Assembly (NCBI GenBank): GCA_022495995.1 | Contig: JAFEMH010002588.1 | Location: 135,001-199,000 of the forward strand | Direction: 5' to 3' | Length of the DNA stretch: 64,000 nt | Origin: Adenophora triphylla var. japonica | Taxonomy: Eukaryota > Streptophyta > Magnoliopsida > Asterales > Campanulaceae | Shown here: in pieces, positions 37,098-50,323 of the stretch | How the letters are laid out: each line of letters starts with the position of its first letter | How positions within the stretch are numbered: position 1 is the first letter of the stretch | Made by a program: the position numbers and the translations under genes | Notes under the pieces: generated by a model | The model's database searches: none | Told to the model about the DNA's origin: nothing | The model's input: the letters and a program-made list of their open reading frames with translations, nothing else

Positions 37098-39446
37098 ATG
37101 GCTTATGATCCTGCAAACCCTAATCAAAAGAGATTACCGGTTTTAGACGGATCTAATTATGCTTATTGGAAGATTCGCCTACGCTCGCATATCAAATCAA
37201 TTGATCTTCGGGCTTGGCGATCTATTTTAAATGGTTATTCTGTTCCAATGCTTCCTCCGAATGACGATGGTGACGTTCAAGTCAAACCTGAATTCGAGTG
37301 GACAATTGAAGAGAATAATCTTGCTAGTTTCAATGAAAAGGCACTGAATGCCAACTATGAATGGGTTGACATGCATATGTTCAAACTCATTCAAAATAGT
37401 CTCTCTGCAAAAGATGCTTGGGATACTTTACAAAGATTTTGTGAAGGAGATGGCAGTGTCCGAGAAACAAAGCTTAGAGGTCTCACTAGTAAATTTGAAA
37501 GATTAAGAATGGGTGAAAACGAAGACATCTCGTCTTATTTTGAAAAGTTGATTGATATTTCAAATGCTTGTCAAGTATTAGGGGAGCCTTTTACAAATAA
37601 ACAACTTGTTTCAAAAGCTATTCGTACTCTTCCCGAACGTTTTAATATTAAAGTTTCAGCTATTGAAGAGGCCCATAATCTTTCAACTATGGACATTAAC
37701 TCCTTAATGAGCATTTTGAAAAACTTTGAGTTGAATCTCAATGAACAAACAGAGGCTTCTAAAGGCAAAAATATTGCCTTAAAAGTTGAATCTTCGGACA
37801 CATGTGTGGAAGATGAAGATGAAGTCTTCGAGGAGTTAGATGAAAATACTAGTGTAGCTTTACTTGCAAAGAGATATAATTCTATGCTTAGAAAATTTAA
37901 CAGTGTGCAGGTAAAAGCTAAGGACCAAGTGGCCAAAACCTCTAGTTTTGTGCCAAGGAGAGGTCCTCCTCCAAATCAAAAGGATACCCCACCTAGGCGT
38001 GCATCCTCGGAAAAGATCCGGTCCGATCCTAAGTACATTGAATCTATTCAATGTCATGCTTGTTCCGGTTGGGGTCACTATGCCAATGAATGTGCTAACA
38101 CCTTGAGAAAGGCGGGCAAAAATTTGTGGGTATCTCTTAGTGATGGAGAGGAGGAAGGAACGGAGAAAGAAGAAAAGACGGAGCAAGTGGTCATGATGGA
38201 CACGGTAGAGGAGCTACCTTCGATAGAAAGTGTTACTTCAAGTGTTGTTCCAGATTTAACAACACTTGACACAACACTTGTGACTTCTTCAGAAAGTGTT
38301 GCCCCAAGTGTCATCCAGGAAATGGCAACACTTGGCACAACACTCAGCAGGTATGACTCTTTTAATGATCTTAGTTTGCTTGGTTCTGCTGATTTAAATT
38401 CAGAGGAGGTAATAGAGAATGATTTTGATAAAGATGAGCTCATTTGTGAATTAAAAAATCTTTATAAATCCCTCCTCGTGGAATGGAAAAAGGAGAACAA
38501 GATGGTGATTTTCTTGAAAAAGGAAAATCAGGATCTTAAGAACTCCTTGACTCGGCTAGAAGCTCAACTCAGTAGGAGAGAATTGGATCTTGATAAAATC
38601 AAGGCCAAACTCAACCTAGCCGAATCCACCTTCAAAAAACTCAACACGAGTTCATCCAAATTGGATGAAATACTCAATTTGAGTAAGCCTCTGAAAGCTG
38701 GTCTTGGGTTCCAAGAATCACTTGAAAGTATTACCTCTTCCTTGTTTGATGTTGAAACTAAAAATTGTTTTATAAAAGAGCATGTCAAGGAAAAGGGTAG
38801 CACTCCTAGTGATACTCCTGATCAATCCAATGAATGTGGATACTGTCACAAAGCTGGACATTTAAAATCAGATTGCTTTTTCCTTCAAAAGAAAATGTCC
38901 AGTCTTCAAGTGTTGCCTCAAGTGTCGCCAATTTCTCAGGACAACACTCATGGAAACACTGGTGAACAGAAATCCAGATTTTCAAAAAAGGGTTGGTTAC
39001 CCAAGGAAAAACTGAAATGCTATGTTGTTTACACAGCTTTAAGAACTAAAATTGCAGGAACTTGGTACTTTGATAGTGGTTGTTCACGTCATATGACGGG
39101 TACAAAATCATTCCTAACAGAGTACCAACCTATTCAAGGAGGCTCAGTGACTTATGGTGGTGGTGGCAAGAGTGAAATAGTTGGTAAAGGAACACTGGAT
39201 ATTGTTGGTTTTCCTCCTTTGAAAAATGTCTTGCACGTAGATGGTTTACTTGCTAATTTAATTAGCATTAGCCAACTATGTGATGACAATTTGGAGGTAA
39301 AATTCAATAAAAATACCTGTGAAGTGTTTGATAACACTAACTTTTGTGTCATGACTGGAATAAGATCAAGTGATAATTGCTATCTGGTTGGTAATAAAAC
39401 AGTGTGCAATTTGATAAAACTTGATGATATAAGGTTATGGCATTAA
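37098..39446 (+). pseudogene. Copia B gag and protease
   Basis: Starts at ATG 37098 and is open for 782 codons to TAA 39444-39446. The N-terminus has the copia Gag pattern LDGSNYAYWKIRLRSHI (UBN2 type). A CCHC knuckle CHACSGWGHYANEC lies at about residue 318, a second one CGYCHKAGHLKSDC at about 579, and a charged heptad-rich coiled-coil region at about 445-560. The protease DSGC motif (WYFDSGCSRHMTG) is near residue 655, followed by the GAG-pre-integrase start. The stop falls at WH(stop)KLGH, where a lysine codon is expected, so it is a nonsense mutation. Two knuckles and a coiled coil make Gag longer than in most copia families, as in Sireviruses. Confidence 0.92.
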
Positions 39447-42246
39447 AAGTTAGGTCATTCTCATTATAGGAATCTTGAGAAGATTATCAAACATAATGCC
39501 GTCAAAGGTGTTCCTAAACTAAACCTCAAAGACACCGTGATGTGTGGTGACTGTCAAAAGGGTAAGCAAACTCGTGTTGCTCACAGTGTTGAACAACACA
39601 ATGAGCAACACTCAGGAACAATACATTGTTTTCAGCTTCTACATATGGACTTGATGGGTCCTATTGAGGTAGAAAGCTTGGGAGGTAAGAAGTATGTTTA
39701 TGTGATAGTTGATGATTTTTCTAGGTTTACATGGGTGTATTTCTTAAGAGAAAAATTTGAAACTTTTGATAAATTTACTCACTTAGTCTCTAAAATCAAA
39801 AACATGTTTTGTTCTCCTATTTTTCGAATAAGGTCAGATCATGGTAGAGAGTTTGAAAACATCTCCTTTGCTACATTTTGTAGTAAAAAGGGGATACATC
39901 ATGAATTTTCAGCACCCAAAACACCACAACAAAATGGTGTTGCTTAAAGGAAAAATAGGACTTTAATGGAGATGGCTCGTGTTATGCTAATTGCTAGAAA
40001 TATTTCTAAAAGTTTTTGGGCCGAAGCATTAAACACAGCTTGTCACACTACGAATAGAGTTTTCTTAAGACCCGGTACAACTATGACACCCTATGAGATT
40101 TTAAATGGAAAGAAACCTACGGTTCACTATTTTCATGTGTTTGGGTGTTTGTGCTACATTTTAAATGACCGGGAATACTTAGGAAAACTTGATTCTAAGA
40201 GTGACAAAGCCATCTTTCTGGGCTACTCTTAAAACAGTCATGCTTATCGTGTCTATAATTTGAGGTTAAAAGTGATTCAAGAATCGGTAAATATTGAATT
40301 TAACGATTACTTGAGTGCTACAGGAGAACCAGCTGATGATATACCTCTGACCTTGTTGGAAGAAGTCGAACAGAGGGCTAGAACAGAAACTGATTCAGCC
40401 AGTGCAGCCACAGATTCAAGTGTTGCTCCCAGTGCTGCCCCTGAAATGGCAACACCTGAGGCAACACAGGAGAATAGAACAGTGGATGGAAATTCTGAGA
40501 GCAGTGACTCAGAAGAAGAAGATGGATTGGTGTACCATCAAGGCAGGAGAGATCCCCCAGCTCGTATTAGAAATTATCATCCCATTACTCAAGTAATTGG
40601 TGATGTTAATGAAGGGGTTCGAACAAGAAATAAGGAGCCAGTAGACTACAGAGATATGGTTAGGTATGTGTGTATGTCCTCCACATACTCTCAGGTAAAA
40701 CACTCCTATTTCGTTTCCTCTCTTGAACCAAAAAATGTGATTGAGGCTTTAAATGATAAATTCTGGATACAAGCTATGCAAGAAGAGCTTGAACAATTTA
40801 CCCGTAATGAGGTTTGGTGTTTAGTTTCACGTCCTTTAAATACTAAAATTATTGGAACTAAATGGATTTACAAAAACAAATTTGATGAATTGGGTAATAT
40901 TGTTCGTAATAAAGCTCGTCTTGTGGCTCAAGGCTATACACAAGTGGAAGGAATCGACTTTGACGAGACCTTTGCACCTGTGGCTAGAATTGAGTCAATA
41001 AGACTTCTTCTTACTATAGCCTGCCACCTCAAAATCACATTACACCAAATGGATGTCAAAGCGGCGTTCTTGAGTGGGTACTTAGATAAAGAGATCTATG
41101 TTGAGCAACCTAAAGGGTTTGAAGACCCATTCCACCCAGACCATGTATACAGACTTGATAAAGCCTTATATGGCTTGAAACAAGCTCCTCGTGCATGGTA
41201 TGGGCGTCTAACAAGTTTCCTGCTTGAATATGGATTTGTTAGAGGAGAAGCCGATAGGACATTATTTATTCTTAGGGAAAATAAAGAGCTTGTCATTGCT
41301 CAGATCTATGTTGATGACATAGTTTATGGTTCCACATCTAAAACATGTTTACAAAATTTTGTGGAAGCTATGACATCAACATTCGAGATGAGCATGATAG
41401 GAGAACTTGATTATTTCCTAGGATTGTAGGTGAAACAGTCAAATGATGGAATCTTTATCACTCAGAGCAAGTATGCTAAGAGTCTGGTGAAAAGATTTGG
41501 ATTGGAGAGTGCCAAGAGTTCTAAGATACCTATGGGATCATCTCTTAAGGTAACCAAAGATCAGGCAGGGGAGGATGTTGACCCAACTCTGTATAGATCC
41601 ATGATAGGTAGTCTTCTTTATCTTACTGCCAGTCGTCCCGATATTATGTTCAGCGTAGGTGTATGTTCTAGATATCAATCCGCTCCTAAAATTTCTCACC
41701 TAAATGCTGTCAAGAAAATCATCAAGTATGTGTCTGGGACAAGTGAATTGGGAATCTGGTTCACCAAAGACACTAATACTAACTTAGTTGGTTTTAGTGA
41801 CTCTGATTGGGCAGGGGATATAGATGATAGAAAGAGCACTAGTGGGGGTTGTTTTTTCTTGGGTAATAATCTAGTGTCATGGTACAGTCGCAAGCAAAAC
41901 TGTGTCTCTCTCTCATTCTTGAATACGAATATGTGGCGTAGGGAGTTGTTGTTCACAACTAATATGGTTGAAACACATGCTTGACGACTATGGTCTTGAT
42001 AGTAATATCTTGACCATGTATTGTGACAATTTGAGTGCTATAAATATTTCCAAAAACCCTGTACAACACTCACGCACTATGCACATTGATATCCGCCATC
42101 ATTTTTTAAGAGATTTAGTAGAAAAGGAATTGATCCAAATAGAGCATATTGATACAAAACATCAACTTGCTGATATTTTGAACAAAGCCTTAGATCATGA
42201 GAGATTTTCAAGTTTGAAAAAATCTCTTGGTTTATGCTTTCTATAA
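39447..42246 (+). pseudogene. Copia B integrase, reverse transcriptase and RNase H
   Basis: Same frame as gag up to about 41920. Integrase: GKQTR zinc-finger end, LLHMDLMGP and IRSDHGREFEN carry the first two catalytic Asp; the third acidic residue (expected E before RKNRTLMEMAR) is replaced by TAA at 39945-39947. Further stops are TAA at 40230-40232 (CAA in copy A) and TAG at 41427-41429 (CAG in A). RT has [29 protein letters not shown] and the catalytic YVDD at about 41300. Around 41915-41965 the RNase H motif STAESEY of copy A is lost by a local scramble and the rest follows in another frame to TAA at 42246. Confidence 0.92.
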
Positions 42247-43293
42247 ATATGTTGTTTCAAGTGTTGCCGTCAGTATTGCCAACACTGACAGCAACACTCT
42301 GTATTTGTTGTATATTATTATTTAAAAAAAAAATTAGTTAGTTTAATCCCAAAATGGGGGGCATTTACTGACCTGTTTGTTCTAGTATGTGTTTATACTT
42401 AAGGTTAACATTTTTTTTATAAAATACCCCTTTTGTGCTTAAAGTGACAAAGTCACTTATATTATGTTGATATTAAAAAAAAAGAAGGCAAAGTGTGTTA
42501 AAATATTCCCAAAGGGAGTATAATGTAGTTGTTTTATACTGAGTATTAGGGACATGGAGCTCGCTACTACATTGTACCCTACTTGAAAGGTATAAAACTT
42601 ACTACATATAGTTTTACACGTTTATAAAAAACTCGGGGCACGGAGCTCGCTACTACGATGCTTCCTTGTAAATAAAGAATGTGTAAAGCTTGCTTAAAAA
42701 TTGCCTAAGGAATGACAAGTTATATATGTTGAAAAAATATCAAGGGGATTTTATTTAAAAATGTTGCCTTGTGTGTCACGCAACATTGCTAGTAACACAT
42801 TAGTAGATGCTACATTATTTTTTTATTGTCTTATTTTTTGTTTTTGTTAATTAAATTTTAAATTTTCAAAAGTCTATTTCTTTACATTTAGAGTTTGTGA
42901 AATTTAAAAGGTTTTTAGCAAAAATATTTATTTTGTCAAACTAAGTGTAATTTTATAATATCTATTTTTTAAAATTCATCTCTTTGAATTTTGAAAAACA
43001 CAATTTTATGGATATTACTAAAATTATGTTTAGTTATTATTAAAAATTAAAAAAAAAATATTTTTTTTTTCAAAATGGCGGATAACTTGGCTGAGTTTGT
43101 TGGGATGTGTTTTGGATAAAAGGTTTTTTTAAAATTAATTTGAAGTTGTCAAATCAACTTAATAACCCTCATTATTCCTCAGCAAAACCCCTCCTCACTA
43201 AACCCTCTCTCACTTTCTCTCTTCCCGTTTCCCTCTCTCTCTAGGCGGAAACCTCAATCCCTCTCCCCTGTTCTTCGTCTTCTTCGATCCTCC
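42247..43293 (+). other. Copia B spacer between pol and downstream ORF
   Basis: Non-coding, colinear with 6001-7331 of copy A but lacking the MITE. Motif clusters lie at 42257-42300 and 42760-42800; the repeated GGAGCTCGCTACTAC phrase is at about 42556 and 42642. Confidence 0.75.
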
Positions 43294-44924
43294 ATGGCAA
43301 GCCCTAAAAATACTTCCCAAATTTCTTCTCCCATGGAGATTTCGCCCTTAGCCCCCTCAAGTGTCGCCTCCAATGTCGCCGTTCCCATGGAGATATCTCC
43401 TGCGACATTCTCGGCCACACCCTCAACCTCACCATCTTTAGACATTGTTGTCTATGATCCATCTAAAATTCCCATTCCTATCAACCTTCCAGAAGCTACC
43501 CCCTCCATAGAACTCACCTTCGCCCCTCAAAAGAAATCCAAAAAGAGAAAGGCGGTTGATGCCTCTTCTTCATTTCGGGGTGGTGTGCGTCGTCAATTTG
43601 AAAGGATCAAGACGTTGTTCAGGTCCAAGATACCTTCCAACACGGCTGATGATCTTGTAAATGTGGAGGATAGCTCGAGTTCTTCGCTCAACATTTCATC
43701 CGAAGAAAATTCGGATCCACTTTTAAAGAGACAAAGGAGCCCTCATCATCTTATGATGAGGATGAAGAAGCTTGGATGGAAGATGAGGAAACCCTTGCTG
43801 AAGCTCAGTCCAAGATCGAAGAAACAGAAAATTTCTGCCAGTGTCGCCCCAAGTGTTGCCAATCCAATGGCAACACCTGAAGCAACACCTGCTGCCAAGT
43901 CCAAAGCCCAGTCAAGTTCTCCTTCATATTCTCCTATTTCATGGCCTCAGGTAAACACTCCTACTCCCTCTCAAGATTCCAGATCAGATTATGAGTAGTT
44001 TCCGTTTATGTTGAAAGTGTGGTTAGGAACTTTTATGCTTATCTTAGGGAGGATATTGATGATAGGAATACCCCTCATTATGGAAAGATCTTTGTTAGGG
44101 GCAATATCTATGATTTTAATCCCTTGATCATCAACAAAGCATTCGGCCTCCCTAATGTCGAAGATGAGAGTTTGGAATTTGATCCTAATGCCTTAGCCAC
44201 CTTTTTAACTAGAGGGAGAATTACCATTTGGACTGATCATTTTAAGTCTACCCATCTCACTTCTTTGTTTAGCGTGCTTCACAAGATATGTATAACAAAT
44301 TGGCTACCTACGGCCAATGAGAACACAGTAACATTTGAGCAAGCTACTTTGTTATACAAACTAGGCAAGAAATAAAGAATCAATTTTGGGAGATTAGTGT
44401 TTGTCCACCTAGCTGCATGGGCCAAGAAAAGAAAGACTTCCTCCTTCATTTTCCCTTCCCTTATTTTCAAAGTTCTTATGTACCAAAACCTTAAGCCTTG
44501 GAATGCCGATACTATCTCTGAAAAGCCTGTCTATTACAGAATTAGCAAACACTTTACTAAGGGTGATAGGCACAGAGATTTGCCATGGGTTTTGGTTACA
44601 AATGCTCCTCCATTGGCTGGCCCTGCTTCGAGTGTCGCCCGAAGTGTCGCCCCTGAAACTGGCAACACTTCAGGCAACACTGCTCCTGTTATGGTTGATG
44701 CTGCTGTGGTACTTAATTTTTTCAATAGTCAGGTGAAGCACATTGACTTAGTAATTCAGGGATGGCTGGACATGCGAACTGACATGATGAAAATGGTGGA
44801 TTTTATTTCTTCCAAAATAGGGGGAGATAAATCAATGCCAAGGCGTGATGATGATGGAGCTGGAGATGGAGCTGGACCTAGTGGTACAGCAGAGGGAGGT
44901 GAAGGAGCTGAAAATGCAGATTGA
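43294..44924 (+). pseudogene. Copia B env-position ORF
   Basis: Homologue of the split ORF in copy A, starting at ATG 43294. Relative to A it has a frame change near 43722 that is later compensated (frame restored by about 43840), a deletion of about 185 bp that creates a TAG at 43996-43998, and a TAA at 44373-44375 where A has CAA. After the deletion the frame resumes with VRNFYAYLRED, FVRGNIYDF and INKAFGLP, and ends with a Gly/Ala/Glu-rich tail and TGA at about 44924. No signal peptide or membrane anchor is seen. Its role is unknown; the second half resembles the putative plant transposon protein domain. Confidence 0.8.
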
Positions 44925-45378
44925 AGGTGGTTGGTTCGAATGGTTTTTGATTTTGGTGGTTTGGTAACAAAAACAATGTTATTTGTTTTTATTTGGTTTG
45001 TTATGTTTAAACAATTTTAATTTCTGTTTTTTTTCTTTGTTTCGGCTGGAATTTTCTTCAAACTTGGGTGGATGTTTTTGTTGAATGGTTGGATGGTAGT
45101 TTTAAGATTTTAATAATTATTTTGGTTAGTTATTAATTTCGTATTAAGGGGGAGATAATTAGAAATTATGTGACTTCATTTGCCTGAAGGTTGATGTTGC
45201 CACTTGTGTGAGTATGATACTTGGATTGAAAAATATTTTCAACATTGCCTGAAGATTGATGTTGCCTCTATTAAAATCTCGTGGCATTTTTTGATTTTTA
45301 GTTAAGGTTGACTAACTGGTTTTTGAAAAGATCATCACATTGGTATTTTGTGAAGAAATCAGTAACTAAGGGGGAGAT
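44925..45378 (+). other. Copia B 3' untranslated region with polypurine tract
   Basis: Colinear with 14634-15079. AACTAAGGGGGAGAT ends at 45378 directly before the LTR; a second AAGGGGGAGATAA lies at about 45145. Confidence 0.8.
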
Positions 45379-46362
45379 TGTTAATGTTAAAATCATGTGT
45401 TTCCATGAATGTTGTCCCAAGTGTTGCAAACCAGTGTTGCCACTGGTGTTGCCACAAGTATTGCCATTTGGAATTTGCAACACTGAGTTAGTTACTGTAT
45501 TTTTCACAAATATTAATGTGTAAATTAATGTTTATATAACAGTAGTTAGTCACCTTAAAATGAGCTTGAAAAGAGCAACAGAAACTGCCCAGGCGAGAGT
45601 TACGAGAAGAAGAAATTAACAAATAAACATGTGTTTATTTGTTTAATTAATGACCAAGAAAAGACATATTTTATTCAGCTATTCTGGGGGAGAACAAGTC
45701 AGAGTACAAGGCATCCAAAGCTGAGAGGTACAAGCAAGAGAAGCAAGAGAAGACTAGGTCTCCTACAAAAGAGGTGAGAAGGCTAAAATGGAGGAAACAA
45801 ACTCCAAGCTGTTGCTGATCATTTTGAGTAGGCTCCAAGACTTTGTGGCCTATAAATAGTGCAGTGGATCTTCATTGAAGATCATCCAATTCAGAAAATG
45901 CAAATCTGCACAAGAAGTAGAATTCTGCTCTCAAGTGTTGCCATTCAAGTGTCGGCAACACTCAATCCAACACTCGAGAATTTCATATAGATTTTTATAT
46001 TTTTGTGAGGTTTTGAGTGTTTATTTTCAGAGAGCATTCGTGTATATGTTGTTCCTTATATCAGGGTTCGTTTATCATTAAGGAACTTCTTCGACCTTAT
46101 ATTTAATTCGTATTATTAATAGAAAGGTCTTTGCCTTATGGCACCCATCAAGTTATATATTTATATAACTTGATAAAAATTATATTCTTGTGTATTGCTT
46201 TAATTCTTCCACTGCAATTTATATTTATTTCTATTGATTTGTGTTTTTCTTGAATTGGTGTATGTGTTGTTGTTAGTGGTGCCCACACTAAAGACAACAC
46301 TCGTGAGTTTCATCTCACCTTGTGAGTTTCGCCTCACTTGTTCTAAGCCATAGACAATTTCA
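45379..46362 (+). repeat. Copia B 3' LTR
   Basis: 984 bp, same length as the 5' LTR. TATA box at 45850-45859. It ends AATTTCA before the duplicated CAGAT. Confidence 0.95.
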
Positions 46363-46367
46363 CAGAT

Positions 46368-49300
46368 CCTATAGATATTGACGGTGATTTGGCAGAATTG
46401 TTTGAGAATCAGGGGCTTTCTGAACCCGAAGGTGGTGTATCTACAGAGAAGTCACCTGCAGAAGGGTTTGTTCTTGTTGAAGATCTCAGAGATTTGATTG
46501 ACTTTTCCTCTGATAGTGAGGTGATAGCTGTGCTGGAGTTTGAAAAGGGGCCAGTGGCAGATATGAGTAGTTTGAAGATAGTCGCAGAGGAGCTGCTACA
46601 GAACTGGACTTCATTTCAGGGACCAGTTGCAGACAGGGAGACTATGATTGGAAAGCTTGGGCTCAAACCTCGTCCTTGTCCCCCTGAGTCTAAATTTGTT
46701 CCCCATGTCCTGAGTCAGTCCTCAGAGTCCCTTGTAATTGAATTTGAGTCTTCCGATCGGTGTAATGTCCTCACGACAGAAGACCGTCTTCGAGTTGTAA
46801 ACACTGTTTTTCCCTATGCTTTGAATAAAATGGTCGACCTTTCTGAGTATCCCGTGATTGCCAATCTAACAATTGAACGCTTAAATAAAATGAATCATCA
46901 AGATCTAAAAATAATTAAGCCAGATTCAAGTGAATATAATGCAGACTTAATTGATGACCAAATTTTAGAAAATAATTCAAAGTAGGTTCGCGAACAAAAG
47001 GAAAGCCGGGCCCAAGCTGCCGATGAGGTATTGACAACAGTGAACCTGGGAACAGCCGAAGAACCCAAAGAAACACAGATTGGTAGTTTCTTCTCCGGAG
47101 ATGAACGGGTTGCCCTGGTTGAATTGCTTAAAGAATATATGGACGTCTTTGCCTGGTTCTACAAAGACATGCCTGGGCTGGATACATCTATCGTAAAGCA
47201 CCGGATACCCCTAGATCCAGAGGTTAAGCCCATAAAGAAGAAGTTGAGGCGGATAAAACCGGAGTGGTCCTTGCAGGTGAAAGAAGAAATTGAAAAACTC
47301 CTACGGGTGGGATTTATAAAGGTGATTGAATACCCGACTTGGCTGGCAAACATAGTTACGGTCACAAAAGCGAATGGGAAGGTTCGAGTTTGCGTAGACT
47401 TCCGGGATCTCAATAAGGCTAGTCCCAAAGATGACTTCCCTTTGCCCAACATTGATATGCTGGTGGATGCAACAGCGAACTACGAGGTCAAGTCCTTTGT
47501 CGACGGTTTTGCAGGTTATAACCAGATTAAAACGGCCGAGGAAGATCAGGACAAGACAGCATTCACCACTCCTTAGGGCACTTATTGTTACACTGTGATG
47601 CCGTTCAGATTGAAAAATGCCGGGGCTACTTACCAGAGGGCCGTCACCACCTTGTTTCACGACATGATCCACAAGGAGATTGAAGTGTATGTGGATGATA
47701 TGATTATTCACTCAAAAGGGTCAGATGGGCAGCACTTCACGGATTTAAGGAAGTTCTTCAACAGACTCCGAGAGCATTCTATGAGGCTAAACCCCGCCAA
47801 GTGCACTTTTGGGGTTATCCGGGGTAAAGTTTTGGGCTACATGGTCACAGAGAGAGGCATCGAAGTAGATCCTAGAAAAGTCAAAGCAATTATCGAAATG
47901 AAGCCACCCAGAACTGTCTCCGAAGTGAAAGGCTTCATGGGCCGTCTACAATACATCAGCAGATTCATCAACCAGCTGACCTCTATATGTGAGCCAATCT
48001 TTAAGCTATTGAAGAAGAATCAGGAAGTGGTTTGGAATGAAGAATGTCAGCTAGCTTTCGAGAGAATCAAAGCTTACCTTGTTAATCCTCCTATTCTCTG
48101 CCCACCTCACGGAAGCAAGCCTTTACTTTTATACCTGACGGTCACAGACACAGCTATCGGAGCCGTGCTAGCGCAAGAGAAGAAGGACTCCAAGATTGAG
48201 AATGCCATATATTTCGTCAGTCGTAAATTCCAAGGTAGCGAGTTGAATTACTCTGCCCTCGAGAAGACATGCGCAGCTCTGGTTTGGGTGGTCGGGAAGT
48301 TGAAGCACTATATGTTATCCCACATAGTACACCTGGTCACCAAGATGGACCCGATCAGATATCTGTTTCAAGGTGACAGAGGCAACATCTCTACCAGATT
48401 GGCAAAATGGACCTTCTTCTTAGCTGAGTTCGATATCAAATATGTGATCCGAAATTCAATCAAGGGACAAGCTCTGGCAGATCAATTGGCTGATTTCCCC
48501 AGTACAGAATCCCGAGGACCGGATCTCCAGTTTCCAGATGAAGGGATTCTTGTTATAGAAAATGGCAATCGATGGCAGTTATTCTTCGACGGCGCGGCAA
48601 ACAAAAGAGGTAATGGCATCGGGATGGTACTGGTAGACCCGAATGATATGCATACCCCCATTGCTATCAAGCTAAATTTCTCGGTTACCAACAATGCCGT
48701 CAAGTACGAAGCTTGCATAGCTGGTCTAGAGGCTGCCCTCGAGCGACATGTGGAAAAGTTGGAAGTGTTCGGTGATTCCTAACTGATAATCAATCAGGCT
48801 GCTAACAGATGGAAAACCTCAGATCCATGTCTCTAGAAGTATCACACTTACATTGCAGAGCTCGTCGGCCAGTTCAAGGAAGTATCATTCCAATTCCTGC
48901 CGCGAGATAAGAACAGATTTGCCGATGCCCTAGCTACTCTGGCCTCCTTGGTAGAGATCCCAGAAGGAAAGTCAATTAAACCGTTCAGGGTCGGTAGGCG
49001 AGAAAATCCTGCATACTGCTGTGAAATAGAGATCAAAACCGTCAATGAGCCGTGATACAGTCAAATCTTCCAATATCTCAAGCAGGGTGAAGCATCTTTC
49101 CCCGTCGATAAAGAAGGAGACCTAAAGAATATTCATGCCAAGAGTCTACAAGCTTTGAAAAGGCTATCGGCTCAGTACGTCATACTTGGCAATGAGTTGT
49201 GGAAGAAAAGGGAAGGTTGCCCTCTCCTGCTTTGTATCAGCAAAGAAAAGGCTCAGAAAGTAGTGGAAGATGTTCACAATGGCACCTGCGGACCTCATAT

Positions 49301-50323
49301 GAATGCTCGATACCTTATGCATAGCATTATCAGACTGGGCTACTTCTGGATTACTATGGAAACTGATTGTATTCAATTTGTGCAAACCTGTGACAAATGC
49401 CAGCGATTCTCCAATCTGAACCATATCCCTCCTCATGATCTCTACTGTATGAAAACTCCCTGGCCCTTCGCAATATGGGAATTGACGTCATTGGGAAGAT
49501 AACTCCATCCGGGAGCAATGGGCACTCATTCGTATTGGTTGCTGTGGATTACTTCACAAAGTGGGTAGAAGCTGCATCTTACAAAGTGCTCACGGCTAAG
49601 AAAGTGGCTCGCTTCATAAAGGAACAAATTTTTTGCCGCTACGGAGTCCCAAATGAGATTATTTCTGACAATGGAACCCATTTCGAGGGAGAAACTGATC
49701 GCCTGCTTACTGAATACAGGGTCAAACGTCACAAGTCTTCACCATACAGGCCGTAGACGAATGGTACTGTTGAGGGTGCTAATAAGAATTTGGAGAGAAT
49801 CATTAAGAAAATGGCCGAACGAGGAAGGGATTGGCCAGAGAAGTTACATTTAGCATTATGGGGCTACCACACTTCAATCCGAACTGCTACCGGTGCAACC
49901 CCTTACGCCTTGACTTACGGAATGGAAGCTGTCATGCCCATTGAGTTAGAAATTCCTTCCCTCAGGGTATTGCTTGAGAATGAGATAAATGAGATTGATT
50001 GGCTCCAAAGTCGATACAACGAGTTGGCACTGTTAGATGAACGCAGATTAAAGGCCATGGATCACAATCGAGCATATCAGAAAAGAATGGCCCGTGATTT
50101 TGACAAGAAAGTGAAGCCCAGAGACATCAAGGTTGGTGATTTGGTTCTCAAGATGAAGCCTACAAATCAAAGTAGTGCATTGGGTAAATGGGCACCTGTT
50201 TGGGTTGGACCGTTTCTAGTCAAGAAGATATTCTCCGGAGGAGCAATGCAGCTAGCGGATCTGGATGGTAACCCATTTTTGCACCCCGTCAACGAAGACA
50301 AGTTGCGGCGGTATTATGTGTAA
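46368..50323 (+). pseudogene. Element C pol: reverse transcriptase, RNase H, second RNase H, integrase
   Basis: Resumes in phase after copia B. Linker to 46985, then RT from about 47190 (VDFRDLNKASPKDDFPLPNID, YVDDMIIHS at about 47686), RNase H about 48060-48400, a second RNase H about 48560-48850 (LFFDGAANKRGNGIG), integrase zinc region about 49270-49400 (CDKCQRF) and core about 49470-49850 (GIDVIG, SDNGTHFEG, GTVEGANKNLERI), ending with a GDLVLKM/KWAPVWVGPF tail at 50321-50323. In-frame stops: 46983, 47574, 48780, 48834 and 49053, plus TAG at 49754 after a one-base frameshift near 49478. The tandem second RNase H is a signature of the Tat lineage. The catalytic residues themselves are preserved apart from these breaks. 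Confidence 0.93.

Larger units (their letters stand above)
36062..46362 (+). mobile_element. Sirevirus-like Ty1/copia retrotransposon, copy B (complete length)
   Basis: 10,301 bp with two 984-bp LTRs (36062-37045 and 45379-46362), flanked by the duplicated target CAGAT (36057-36061 and 46363-46367), which lies inside the coding frame of element C. Order: LTR, primer site, gag-protease-integrase-RT-RNase H in one original frame, spacer, env-position ORF, polypurine tract, LTR. By-eye comparison of the LTRs gave about 17 substitutions and no indels, so the insertion is young. It is nonetheless non-autonomous: four nonsense codons and a scrambled RNase H break pol. Extra-long gag with two zinc knuckles and an ORF after pol fit the Sirevirus lineage. 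Confidence 0.96.
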
